Below are positions 32,320 to 41,925 of a stretch of DNA of 64,000 bases, piece after piece (the first letter of the stretch is position 1; every line of letters begins with the position of its first letter). This stretch comes from Curvularia sp. ZM96 (lineage: Eukaryota > Ascomycota > Dothideomycetes > Pleosporales > Pleosporaceae), in NCBI GenBank assembly GCA_022457065.1, contig JAJGBQ010000002.1:124001-188000 (forward strand). Reading direction: 5' to 3'. The notes beneath the pieces were generated by a model. That model saw only the letters and a list, made by a program, of their open reading frames with translations. It searched no databases and was not told the origin of the DNA. A program made the translations under genes and the position numbers.

Positions 32320-32706
32320 TATGCCCACAAGTCCTTGTGTTCGGAGCGGTGTTGTTATCGAGGTGCACAGTGCTATCTCTCGTGAGTTGGCTATTATCAG
32401 GTGGTCATCGAATAGCGAAAGAAAGAATAGATTTTGAGGTTACTCAGTCAGTTCAGCACATAAAAGCTGCGCACGTGATGGTGAAAAACCGCAAGAGTGG
32501 CAGATCGAGAATGCATGTCATAAGCGGGTTTAGTGTTCCCAGCTACGATGTTTGCGCTACTAGTACGGAGTATGGAGGGGTTATTGGTGCCAAGTGTCCG
32601 GGGCGAGGTCGGCTCCGAACGTGCACGGTCGTGTTTCTTGGTATAAGACATCGTCGGCTGCACTCTGCGACAAACATTGCTAGTTGCACTTTTATATACT
32701 AGAAAA
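32320..32706. other. Promoter side of the 32707 gene, possible extra exon
   Basis: An open plus-strand frame runs to about 32702 without recognisable features. It may be a second exon of the small frame before it, or non-coding. Confidence 0.3.
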
Positions 32707-33379
32707 ATGTCTCCTGATGAGGCCGGCGAACAATCGAACCAAGCGGACGTCGAAGTGGCATTACTCGCTAACCTTGTTAAAACACCAGCTTTGCAAAAAC
32801 ATCTTCAGGAGATCACACCACTCCTGGGAACTCAATCAAATCTACAGGGCATAAAGAAGTTGAAAGACGGAGTTTTTGCATACACATGGATCCCAAAATT
32901 TGAGTGTCTTTGCACTGATATTCTCAACAGCGTAAGCAGACAGTCAAGTTATATTACTGCAAACATTGACAACGCTTTAGGGATTCCAAGATAGTGTAAA
33001 GAAAACAGGCACAGTAGTCCGAGAGCCGAAGCCGAATGAAAACGCATATCCCCGGGCCGCGGTGCTACTTCTTCACAAAGCCAGACTTCACACAAGCGAT
33101 AACGAGATATTTCTCCTTCAACGCCTTCCTATAGATACGGAAACGCACGAAGCAATCATTCATCGCATTCGGGAGATAGACGACACGTTGAAAGCTGCCA
33201 GTATTACAGACATGAGTAAGAAGCTCATTGTACAAAGTCGTATGGCTCTCAAGTCAAGAAGCGAGACACCATTGCAGTCAGACTCACTTTGCCTGGTACT
33301 ACAGAACGCCAGTTTGGAGATGGTACCGCAACTAGTTCCTTTTCTCCTCGTTCCACGTCTCACATCCAAAGTCGAATAG
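32707..33379 (+). CDS. Orphan protein, two exons
   Basis: Exons 32707-32931 and 32981-33379 give 624 nt, 207 residues. The 49-nt phase-0 intron (GTAAGC to TTTAG) avoids the in-frame TAG at 32992. The protein is helical: ALLANLVKTPALQKHLQEI near the start, then acidic and basic helices (ETHEAIIHRIREIDDTLKA). There is no signal peptide, membrane segment or known motif. It converges on the 33562 gene. Confidence 0.52.
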
Positions 33380-33561
33380 CATCACCAGACGTGGCAAATG
33401 ACAGCTTGCCGGTGAAGACTGTCCAACTTGTAGCTGAATCAAACTCAAATATCACCGAAACAATAGCTTGTTTCATCATGTCCAAATAGATCTGACAACC
33501 CATAAGAGGGCAGGTTTGTGTCCTGTCCATAGTCAGCTTGATCATCAAATGATACTGTGGG

Positions 33562-35109
33562 CTACTGGCTTGCCTCTGCTTCTTCTATAGTTGGTACAAG
33601 GTCTCTTTGGCTTTCTACAAGAGAATTTATGCTAGCTGTCCCTTGCTCTATATTGCTCACCCGTTCGCAAGTTGGTACAGAGTTGTGCTGCTGTTCTGAG
33701 TAAATCAATCGGTCCATTGAGGATTGCTGACCTTCTACTTGTGCTATACTCCTATCGTCTTCTGGCGTTAGAATTGAGTATATCGTGGGGAGCTGCGGCG
33801 ATTCATTTCCGGAGATTCTCCGTCGTTTGGCGATGTTCGTGTGCGGCTCTGCAGCATGATGTGTTTGCTGGCTTTGCAGAGCATGAGAGATGGGTACAGG
33901 TCCTTGTTGTTCAAGAGAAACGGTATGAGTGGAGAGTCTGATATCTGTTCCAGGTCCAAGCCCTACTGGCGATTGCGAAGCACCATTGCGATATGCATTG
34001 CTGTCTTCGGTGACAAATTTTGGGAGCACCTTGCCGTCCTCGACAAGTGACTTCGTGTCTACATAAAGGCAAAGAAGCTTTGTCAAACGGGTATGTCCTT
34101 TCGTGATATCGGCTCTCTCAATGCCTTGGGCTAAAAGACCTTGGACAAGTTCGTTTACTACAGTGAAATCCAGAGACCTGGACTGTTTTTCGACAGCAGG
34201 ACGAGTCTTGCGATAATTGCACAGTAACTGGATATCGTCGTCGCTGAGATATTCTATCCTTCTATACATTAGCAGTAGTCAAATTTAAGACTTTCCATGC
34301 TTACTCGGATTTGCCGGCGGTCATTGATAAAAGAGAACCTGGACCTCCTCTTTCTGAACATTTTAGATATTGAGTGGCAACAGTGTATGTTTTTCTTGCA
34401 GTATCCCTCTTTGTTTGATCCCCCTCGGAAATAACATCAAAAGCGATCGATTTGTGGCCTCGTCCTTGTGAAACTACTACTGGCAGGCTTTGGTATTGAT
34501 CTACCGCATTGCTAAAGTAGAGAAGGTTATATCGGTATGCTTTGGGATCTAGCTCTGGAGATATTTTCTCGAAGATCGCCTTTGCGCGCGCGATTGTCGG
34601 TTCAAGTAGCACCTGCGAAGACTTAATCCTGAAAACCTCAATTGCCCCTGTCTGTGTGATTGGGGTTTCCACGATCGAGTCTTCATCGTAGAATCTGCCA
34701 GGATCAACGCCCTCCTGGATTCGAAACTCAGTGATGCTTTGAGCAACCTTTACCAATCTTCTGAACCTCTTCCCTTCTATTGGGCCTAAAGTTCGGAAGT
34801 ATTCTTCCGCCGAGATTGAAGTGTCCCGTGATTGGTGTGGCTGCGGTGTGGCTGGGACCGGGGTCGGGGGAGAATTTATCCGTTTAGATGGTTTATCAGA
34901 CCTGAACTCCTCTGGAAGCAGTCTAAAACACTCATCTGCCGTTCCTCTTCTGAAAAACTGATGCACACTTGCAAGCAAGACCTTGATCACTCTTGTTATT
35001 TTTTATTTTTTATTTTTTAGAATTCACTTACTTCGTCACTCAAGATATTAGATGGTGTATAGGAATCTAGCACTATTAAAAAATCGGTGCGAGATCTTGA
35101 TGATGCCAT
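33562..35109 (-). CDS. Orphan protein of 484 residues, three exons
   Basis: Exons 35109-35032, 34981-34305 and 34261-33562 give 1455 nt, 484 residues. The introns are 50 nt (GTAAGT to CAAG, containing an A-rich tract) and 43 nt (GTAAGC, GCTAAT branch, TATAG). The joined protein starts MASSRSRTDFLIVLDSYTPS. It has a Pro-rich linker near residue 65, an EYFRTLGPIEGKRFRRLVKV helix, and a basic run NIAKRRRIS near residue 395 that could be a nuclear signal; the C-terminus is Ser/Gln/Glu-rich. I recognise no domain. It is the longest orphan of the island. Confidence 0.6.
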
Positions 35110-35798
35110 TTCTCTCGAGAGTGGGCATCGAGGTTTGCAGGTGCGACTGTGGAGGTCTCGAAGGGGAAAGGTTTAAGTCCCGGTTCCGGGATCTAAACCA
35201 TGCCGTTTTGAGAATATGCTTCGCCAAGAGTGGCGTTCCTGGGCTCGGGTCGCGTAACCTCCCTTCTGCCATATTAATTGCCTCATCGAACGACCATTCA
35301 ATAGTGACTTTATCGCCTTACCAGACCCGCGGTATCGCCCTACATGAATCAGATCGGCGTAGCATTCAGTAAGAGGCCTCTCCGCTGCACGCCTCGGAAG
35401 CTGTGAAGGGCCTGGTTTCGCCAAGTCTGCCATGCTTATCCGGGGAAGCCGTCAGTTGCGAGTCATGTTATGCCCGCTAAATCGATATTAGCATATTGTG
35501 GAGGGCGCTACGCCTTCAAAAGTGCCTAGACAGTTTCTTTTTCGCCAGCCCTGCATAATGTTGCTGCTCAAGGTATCGTAGACTCGTACCCACGTTCACC
35601 CCTCGTCCGTTACTATGGATGCCTCGATTAAGCTATTCCATGCTGAGTTTGGCGTCGCCAAGGTTTAAAGCTCATAAGAGAGTAAGGTCTGTGGTTTGAC
35701 GCAAATATATCTACGAAACCGACAAGGCTGAAACGTCCTTTGAAGTTTGCCCTTTCAGACCCTCACCGGCTACCTATTTGCGCGACGTTCACTTTCAG
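35110..35798. other. Intergenic with a diverged repeat copy
   Basis: Upstream region of the 33562 and 35799 genes, which are divergent. It holds the first copy of the repeat at 35226-35478. No gene of its own seen. Confidence 0.4.
35226..35478 (+). repeat. Diverged direct repeat, first copy (second at 36704-36950)
   Basis: Shares CTCGGG, CTCCCTTCT, ACTGCCTCAT or ATTGCCTCAT, CCGCGGTATCGCCCTA, GCGTAG, and CCAAGTCTG followed by CAT with 36704-36950 in the same order and orientation. The two copies flank the orphan gene at 35799-36260. Their origin is unknown; they may be remnants of one element or of its ends. Confidence 0.65.
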
Positions 35799-36260
35799 AT
35801 GGCTCAGCCTGTGGTATCTGTCGACAACGCGATCGTATGTAGGCAAGCCCTGTTAATATCACTGCTAATCCAAAAACAGGAGACGAGGTACAGGGAATAC
35901 ACGATAATTGTACCAGAGAAGTTCCAGTCTATTTCCGACCAGCTCATACAACTGCAGAAAAAGGCCATTGACGAGCATGCCCCGTCGGAGGTGGAAAGAG
36001 ACATGAGGGTCCACTTTGTATGGACTGCCCAACGCCAAACCTGTGTATACATCAACTTTCGCCCTATCTCAAGAAACGACATTGAACACGCAGCGTTGCT
36101 TCCCTTGTCGTTGGTAGAGAGAGGTGGTCTAGTCGTGGCAGGCATTTGTGTGACGTCCTCGTATCAGTGCTTTCGCTTAGAGGATTGCCAAAAGGGCCTC
36201 TCTTTCAAACTAGAGGATGAGCTGGCATCGCTCTTGCAAAAGGGTTTGAAGGATTTGTAG
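35799..36260 (+). CDS. Orphan protein, single exon
   Basis: 153 residues from ATG 35799. Mixed alpha/beta composition: YREYTIIVPEKFQSISDQLI, then MRVHFVWTAQRQTCVYINF and a beta-rich GGLVVAGICVTSSYQCF, ending in a helical ELASLLQKGLKDL. It looks like a compact globular domain. No family is recognised. It lies between two copies of a diverged direct repeat. Confidence 0.5.
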   Translation: MAQPVVSVDNAIVCRQALLISLLIQKQETRYREYTIIVPEKFQSISDQLIQLQKKAIDEHAPSEVERDMRVHFVWTAQRQTCVYINFRPISRNDIEHAALLPLSLVERGGLVVAGICVTSSYQCFRLEDCQKGLSFKLEDELASLLQKGLKDL

Positions 36261-36703
36261 ATTCAAGACCCCGACGAATCGATGCAGCCTCTAGCTGATA
36301 TTGAGGACTGATCTCAATCGTGATCATCAGCAAGCGTACTGTCAGTATTCACTTCAAGAGCCTCGAGATATTAGCTGACCCTTACAAGACGCCTCGAATC
36401 TGGGTTCGCTCTAACGGTTGAATTTTCTATACACACGATGGCACGTTTCTAGAAGTGTGGCAGGACTAGAACGACCTTAAGTCAGGGTCGTCATGGAAGT
36501 GAGGTCTCGTCAACATGTAGAACGAATCTTTCGAATAAGCGTATCTATGAACTTTATTGTTAGAGCATAGGATTATACATACTATTGCCGTCACTTCCAT
36601 CTTGCGCAACAAATTCACACTACGTTTTGTCCCTGGACGTATAGTATTCAATAGACTGCTGCTACCTGCACCTATACCCACGCTACGAGTGCTCACGTCG
36701 TCG

Positions 36704-36950
36704 TTCCCGGAGGCTCGGGCTTAATAAACTCCCTTCTAACGCATCAACTGCCTCATTAGACGATCTTCCTGCATGTGCTGCTCGCTTCATCATCATACCA
36801 AACCCGCGGTATCGCCCTATGTGGCTTTGACTAGCGTAGTGTTCAATAACCTTAGGCCACGCAAGCTGTGATGAGACCCACTATCACCAAGTCTGTCATA
36901 CCAATCTCGGGACAGCGTCAGTCAACGATGTGCGCCCGTGATATGATCCA
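36704..36950 (+). repeat. Diverged direct repeat, second copy
   Basis: Partner of 35226-35478. It ends just before the minisatellite at 36957. Confidence 0.65.
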
Positions 36951-36956
36951 CTTTTG

Positions 36957-37043
36957 CGATGCGAGATGTTGTAATGCGAGGTGATGCGATGCGAGGTGAT
37001 GCGGTGCGAGGTGATGCGATGCGAGGTGATGCGATGCGTGCAA
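36957..37043. repeat. Short minisatellite, inverted relative of the 28.6-kb array
   Basis: About five units of GCGATGCGAGGTGAT. The reverse complement of the unit (ATCACCTCGCATCGC) is the unit type at 28581-28948. It lies about 280 bp upstream of the 37323 start codon. Confidence 0.85.
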
Positions 37044-37322
37044 ATTAGCGGTGGTGGACTGTGGTTCCTCTCCCTTGGGTGGTACGTAATGCACGTCTTA
37101 GCTATTATGTCAATATGGTGGAACGAATGAAACGGCGTCTAGGCAAAAAGGCAAAAACGCAGACAAGGCATGGCAAAAGGGCGATGGTACAGCCATAGAA
37201 CAGGGCGAGAGAATTGGCTGTGAAGCGGTGTATAAGTATCCCCTGCTGCATCGTTTCAGCTATGGTTTCTTATCCTGCTTGGTTGCTCTTGACCTTCGCT
37301 GTTCTAGCTTCGTTCAAAGAAA

Positions 37323-38084
37323 ATGCCTCCTCCTCCGCCTCCTCCCTCGCCTCTAGATCCCTCTCAGCTGTGTCCTGAGTATGATGTCGTCTTTCAATCG
37401 AACGACGCTCCTCCTCCTCCTCCTCCTCCTCCGTCGCAAACTACGGTTTTCTTTGCATCGAAGCCTTCCCCTTTTTGCAGGGTAATACAGACAACGGAAC
37501 TGCAAAACCTCCCAATATTTTTGGGCCAGATTGACGACGTCGTTCTCAATCCACTGCAACTAACGAAAGACAACGAACTCGAAGTTCCCTTGGGACTGTA
37601 TCATGTATTCTTCGAAAGGCTCCCTCTTCATTGGTCTGATAAAGGAACTACCACTATGTCTCTACTAGAACTTGCTAGTGCTGTTTGTTTCCACAAGAAA
37701 CACAATAAGGGTGTGGGTGGTCTCATTGGGAGGAAGATTTTCCCCGCCATCCAGGCACTGGCTGCTCCAGACGAGGAGGATACCTCTTTGATCCGGTACT
37801 GGGACCATAACATCACTACGCTTCTAGACAAGCCTGTGGTGATAACGGCGGGGGGAACATCCTTTTCTGGAACACTTCTAGGTTCAGTCAACCAACCGGA
37901 TGAATGCGATCATCAACTGGAACCCAATGTCTACACAATGCGGATTTCTGGATCACCCCCTTCGAACGTCAAAATTGATTTGAGAGACTTCACTCGGCCA
38001 GGTCATTCCATCCGCCTCGGCTTAAAAAGCCTCGATGAACCGAAGAACGAGAATGCAGCTGGGGAGGAATTCGAAAACGTATGA
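37323..38084 (+). CDS. Proline-rich orphan protein, paralogue of the 22494 gene
   Basis: 253 residues from ATG 37323. The N-terminus has two polyproline tracts (residues 2-8 and 30-37). Residues about 99-215 align with residues about 184-300 of the protein at 22494-23501: W-D near the start, CF, a GG.IG/LGSII block, a conserved IQ, then WDHNITTLLDKPVVI with GTSFSGTLLG. The stop follows an AACGTATGA donor-like site. A 97-nt intron to TCTTCAG at 38173, adding NAFNFS, is a possible alternative end. Function unknown. Confidence 0.62.
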   Translation: MPPPPPPPSPLDPSQLCPEYDVVFQSNDAPPPPPPPPSQTTVFFASKPSPFCRVIQTTELQNLPIFLGQIDDVVLNPLQLTKDNELEVPLGLYHVFFERLPLHWSDKGTTTMSLLELASAVCFHKKHNKGVGGLIGRKIFPAIQALAAPDEEDTSLIRYWDHNITTLLDKPVVITAGGTSFSGTLLGSVNQPDECDHQLEPNVYTMRISGSPPSNVKIDLRDFTRPGHSIRLGLKSLDEPKNENAAGEEFENV

Positions 38085-38621
38085 AGTTGTTCACCTGGGT
38101 ACTACTCATTGGTCTGTCATCTGTATTATCGGATTGACGTTTGATTGGGATTTGCTTTCTCTGTTGTCTTCAGGCCTTCAACTTTTCGTAGCTCTCTCGC
38201 TTCCTCTGTCCGTCCTGCTTCTTCCCACTCCCTTGCTCTTTCGTATCCATACGTTTTCGAGTCTAGGACCTTTCATACATTTCGTAGTGCAATACACATC
38301 TCTTGATGCCAAAGCTTTGACACGTTGATGACCTTGGCCAAGCACGAAATTCGTTGAATTTAGTATAGGCATATACCACGCAAGACAAGAGAAATTCATC
38401 TACATACATGCGGCACGTTTTGATCTCTTCACAGCGCTAGAAGTATACCCTAGTTGCATACGGGTTTGTGCAGAAAAGCGTTAGTGGCTAATCTCCTTGC
38501 GCTGACATGGGCCGTGCCCATCGTACCTCCTCCCTTGTTCGTGGCCCACCACTTGTCACCTCTCGCTTGTCACCTGCGTTTTTCCTTTTCAATCTAGTTT
38601 CATCATCCCTAATATATAGAT
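38085..38621. other. Intergenic, no gene seen
   Basis: May contain a short terminal exon of the proline-rich gene (38174-38191). Otherwise pyrimidine-rich sequence with no supported feature. Confidence 0.4.
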
Positions 38622-38911
38622 AGCGTTTCGAGAGCTAGGATCAAGGATGGAGAGAATAGTTCATGGTTGCGCTTAATTGTGACAGGTGTCGTGCTAGCTT
38701 GTGAACAAAAACAACAGTGGGGCGTAACACGCGTTAGAATGAACCAAAGACCAAAACCCCTGGTTTGTGGCGGGATGCGGCCTGCCCGCCCCTCCGTGGA
38801 TGGCTCGGTATGCCTCACTCCTGCTCAGCATCCTGGTCGGGGCCAGCGGCTGCCGTCTCAGCGGCCTTTGCCCCACCCTTTCCACTAGCTGTATGTAGGC
38901 TGTCAGACACT
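38622..38911 (-). repeat. Dispersed repeat, inverted partner of 21209-21494
   Basis: Reverse complement of 21209-21494 with very few changes. On its right side it continues into a degraded frame that the left copy lacks, so the two copies were probably cut from a longer element. Confidence 0.85.
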
Positions 38912-39250
38912 GTTGTGCCTTCTGTCGTGCCACTGCACCTACCATTTTGCCGCTGGTATTGGATTCCGCGCGACATGCGCCAACCAAAAATGTCGTATCC
39001 CACCTCGGGAATGTCCTCAGCTCTTAGTTGAGCATTAACACGCTTGTGCATCTCTTCGACATTACTGGCTTTCACTTCAGACTATTTGATCTCTTGGTTG
39101 GCCTCTACTAGTGCATCAATCTCGACCTTGGTGATGTACTACTAGTTGAAATCAGCGTCTATTTCGATGGCGTGAGAGTATTCTACCATACATAGAACCT
39201 TTTCTATTGCGGTTCAGTGTGGCTGGCGTCTTTCTAGGCTTCACGCTTTG
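38815..39250 (-). pseudogene. Degraded mobile-element protein fragment
   Basis: On the minus strand a frame reading VEIDALVEANQEIK, a stop, then SEVKASNVEEMHKRVNAQLR and VGYDIFGWRMSRGIQYQRQ, ending at a stop at 38815. The helical, charged composition and position inside a dispersed repeat suggest a gag-like fragment. No catalytic motif is visible, so the class is not assigned. Confidence 0.45.
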
Positions 39251-40526
39251 TAGCTTTTTGCTTGAGCCCCCATGCATCCATGACTTCTATGCGTGCGGCA
39301 AACTGACGTCTATCGTCCCGGTTCGGTAGGTTGGGCTAGGTTTGCCGGGTGGCGCGGGGCTTGTGCGGCCTGGTGGAGCCCGACTGGTCCGGGGTTAGTA
39401 GCCCATGCGCGGGAGCGCGCACGGCCACCATGAAGCGCCATTCATGCATTAACATATGTAAAAGCCACTTCGGTGTATCACAGACGGTAAACCAATTAAT
39501 GGAAATTTAGTGTGAAAAAGGAAGCATCGGTAGATGTGTTACCTCTGGGTGGAGGGGGAGCAAGATTAACCGTCTGTAATCGCGTACGCTCTGTGCGTGC
39601 TACTCGCCGTATACAACTAATGCTTTACTTTATATTCTCCCTATGCTGATATTCATACAAGACTTTACTAAAACAAGACAAGTTAAGTTGGGAATAAGAT
39701 GATATAGAGAGAAGGGCGAGATAAGATCTAGGAGAGAGCGAGACGAGACCGGCTCGCGTAAAATGTGACACCTGGGCAAAGAGATGCAATTGGATGGTGT
39801 CCGGCATCGCCTATGCGCTGATCCTTGTTAGCGTCTTGTTTGCTTCTCACCAGGTGCTAACTACTTTTGGGCGCTGTTGGCTGAGGGACTTACATATGAT
39901 GCAGTCTTCCGGGGAGACAGAGATGTCCTCCATGTGTTGCCTTACTTCTCCTGCATTCACCGGTCGCCTTCCTGCACGAGCCCGCTATTTGCCTTTTTTC
40001 TTGTCCAATCAACACCCAAGATGACTCATGTCGGTCGAGCTTGTTCCCAGGTATTTTCAACACATATCCTGGAGAGTCACGGATAGACTAATCCTTTAGC
40101 CTGGGACTGGAGAACACCCAATCCAAACTCATGAGGATCTTAATGATAGTGAGTCTTCTACAAAACATAATATTGACATCTTAGCAATATTAGAAGTTAA
40201 TATGGAATAGAAAACGGCCAATATCCATGCCAGAAATATAACAATAATCTCGCCGTCTACACCAAAACCAACGTTCAATTTAGAGAAGTGACTGCCTCTG
40301 CGGGCATCAATGGATCGGCAAACACAAAATCCCTGACAGTGAGTGTCTCGAGCTTATCACCGGGGTCTACAACACAGCAAGATTGCTCCTAGGAAAGGAC
40401 CACTTTGAAGACTTCCTCTCAAGAGAGTTTTGTACCATCGATGCTTACGGACACACATTTGAGAAAGTAAAGGAGTATTACGAGAAATATTGCTGACTAG
40501 TTCAGAATACAGTTGAAGCAAGCGCT
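39251..40526. other. Intergenic, weak frames only
   Basis: A GC-rich patch at about 39310-39440 contrasts with AT-rich surroundings. Short open stretches at 39790-40080 and 40330-40495 have no recognised features. GTGAGT at 40340 with CACAG at about 40377 could be an intron, but I could not build a gene. Confidence 0.35.
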
Positions 40527-40994
40527 TTGGAAAGTTCCCTACAACTGTTCCGCACGGGGGCATGGAGACGTTTCTGCTCTATTTGGTCTGCATGTATCCC
40601 GACCAGAAGAAAGCAGATCCCGTGCCTTCCAGAAAACATCGTTACAATTATTCATGTGAAATGTTTCCACCTGGACCACCACCGCGTTCAAGGCAAGAAT
40701 GTACTCGTCCTAACTGGAGCAAAAATGGTAAAACGTCTATCAAGCGCGGATCTCACGAAATGTTTTTCTCAAAAACCTATGGATACACACCTTCAAGAGA
40801 TTCTCGGTCAAGAGAAATATGACAAGGTTTCTGATTGGATACAGAATGCTGGGCAGGATGCATATGACATTGAGTGTTCTAGCCCGTGGGAAATGCCATC
40901 GATTGAAGTAGGCCAAGAAGTTCCACTGGACGCTCTCCCTCAAGGATTTCAAGCACACGTCAGTAGTCGCTCCTGGCTTTCAGCAGCTATATAA
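40527..40994 (+). CDS. Possible orphan coding region
   Basis: An open frame of about 155 codons without an ATG at its start, so probably an exon. Composition is protein-like in its second half (MDTHLQEILGQEKYDKVSDW, WEMPSIEVGQEVPLDALPQ). A GTCAGT donor near the end (about 40960) could lead on towards the frame at 41110-41411. No family is recognised. Confidence 0.3.
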   Translation: MESSLQLFRTGAWRRFCSIWSACIPTRRKQIPCLPENIVTIIHVKCFHLDHHRVQGKNVLVLTGAKMVKRLSSADLTKCFSQKPMDTHLQEILGQEKYDKVSDWIQNAGQDAYDIECSSPWEMPSIEVGQEVPLDALPQGFQAHVSSRSWLSAAI

Positions 40995-41109
40995 CTTTCT
41001 CAATATTATAACATGGTTCTTCATGAATATTCTTCCCATGTAGCAGAGCAACTCCTAACAGATCGAGGCTAGTAGGTCTGCTGGTAGCCTTGGATGTGAG
41101 ATCGTCTAC

Positions 41110-41411
41110 GCGAACAAGGGTGGGTGCTAAATGACGAACACCCTATGCAGAGCCTAGATCTAGACAACTCGGGCGGGGCCATAGCCACACTCGCCCTTGG
41201 TGGTCGCGTCATCTGTGTCTCGTATATGCGCCAGGAGAAGTGCTCATGTGGGGCGGACGGGATCCTTGCAGCTGAGGAATGGGAGGCCAAGATCGTGCCA
41301 GAAACGACGCTGAGATTCGGCACGGCGGTGGCAAGTGGCTTCCTGTGGACAAAGCTGGTTGAGGCTTTAGCGAACGTAGAGCTAGTACGCTCTGAGATTG
41401 AAAGCCGCTGA
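41110..41411 (+). CDS. Possible terminal exon of an orphan gene
   Basis: An open frame to TGA 41409-41411, protein-like (DNSGGAIATLALGGRVICVS, KCSCGADGILAAEEWEAKIV). It may be the last exon of the gene that includes 40527-40994. The splice between them was not resolved. Confidence 0.3.
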
Positions 41412-41925
41412 TCGGTCTCATTGACCAAGGTTCTTGTCCCAATTTTATCCTCTTTCCTTCCAATTGTTATTTCGAGTTTTGTATCCCAGCAACTGGCATA
41501 TCGGTGGGCTATGGGCGCTAGACCAAGCTATTCGAAACACCCCCCAACTACGCGCACCCAGCTCATAGAATATATGCAGTAGGAGATTCCTCCTCCCAAA
41601 CCTCTGACTCTTCTATATGGTTTTCTCTCTCTACATTAGAAGTCTTCTGCCTCGTCTCATCTGTCCACGCTCTATGTCACCTCGCGCTCCCGTCTTACGC
41701 CACGTAACAGTTATGCATGAATAGCCTACCTCAATTAATAACTGTACCTGCTTAGTGCCACAAAGCGCTCAAATGCTTGAGATATCTTGAGTGGTGTTGA
41801 ACTGGTATGCTACTGATTCCAAACACAACTTTATGGTAAGGACCTCTTTTCCAAATCTCCCTTCGTTATCAATTGATGTCCGGACCAGAACATTCTAATT
41901 ATCCGGCGCAGGTGTGCTGTCAGAC
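41412..41925. other. Promoter side of the second zinc-cluster regulator
   Basis: No gene supported. An ATG at about 41876 with a GCGCAG acceptor-like site at 41911 could be an upstream exon of the regulator. Confidence 0.4.

Larger units (their letters stand above)
36261..37322. other. Intergenic with repeat copy and minisatellite
   Basis: Holds the second diverged repeat (36704-36950), the inverted minisatellite (36957-37043) and the promoter of the proline-rich gene, with a TATA-like GTATAAGTAT at about 37231. No gene seen. Confidence 0.45.
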
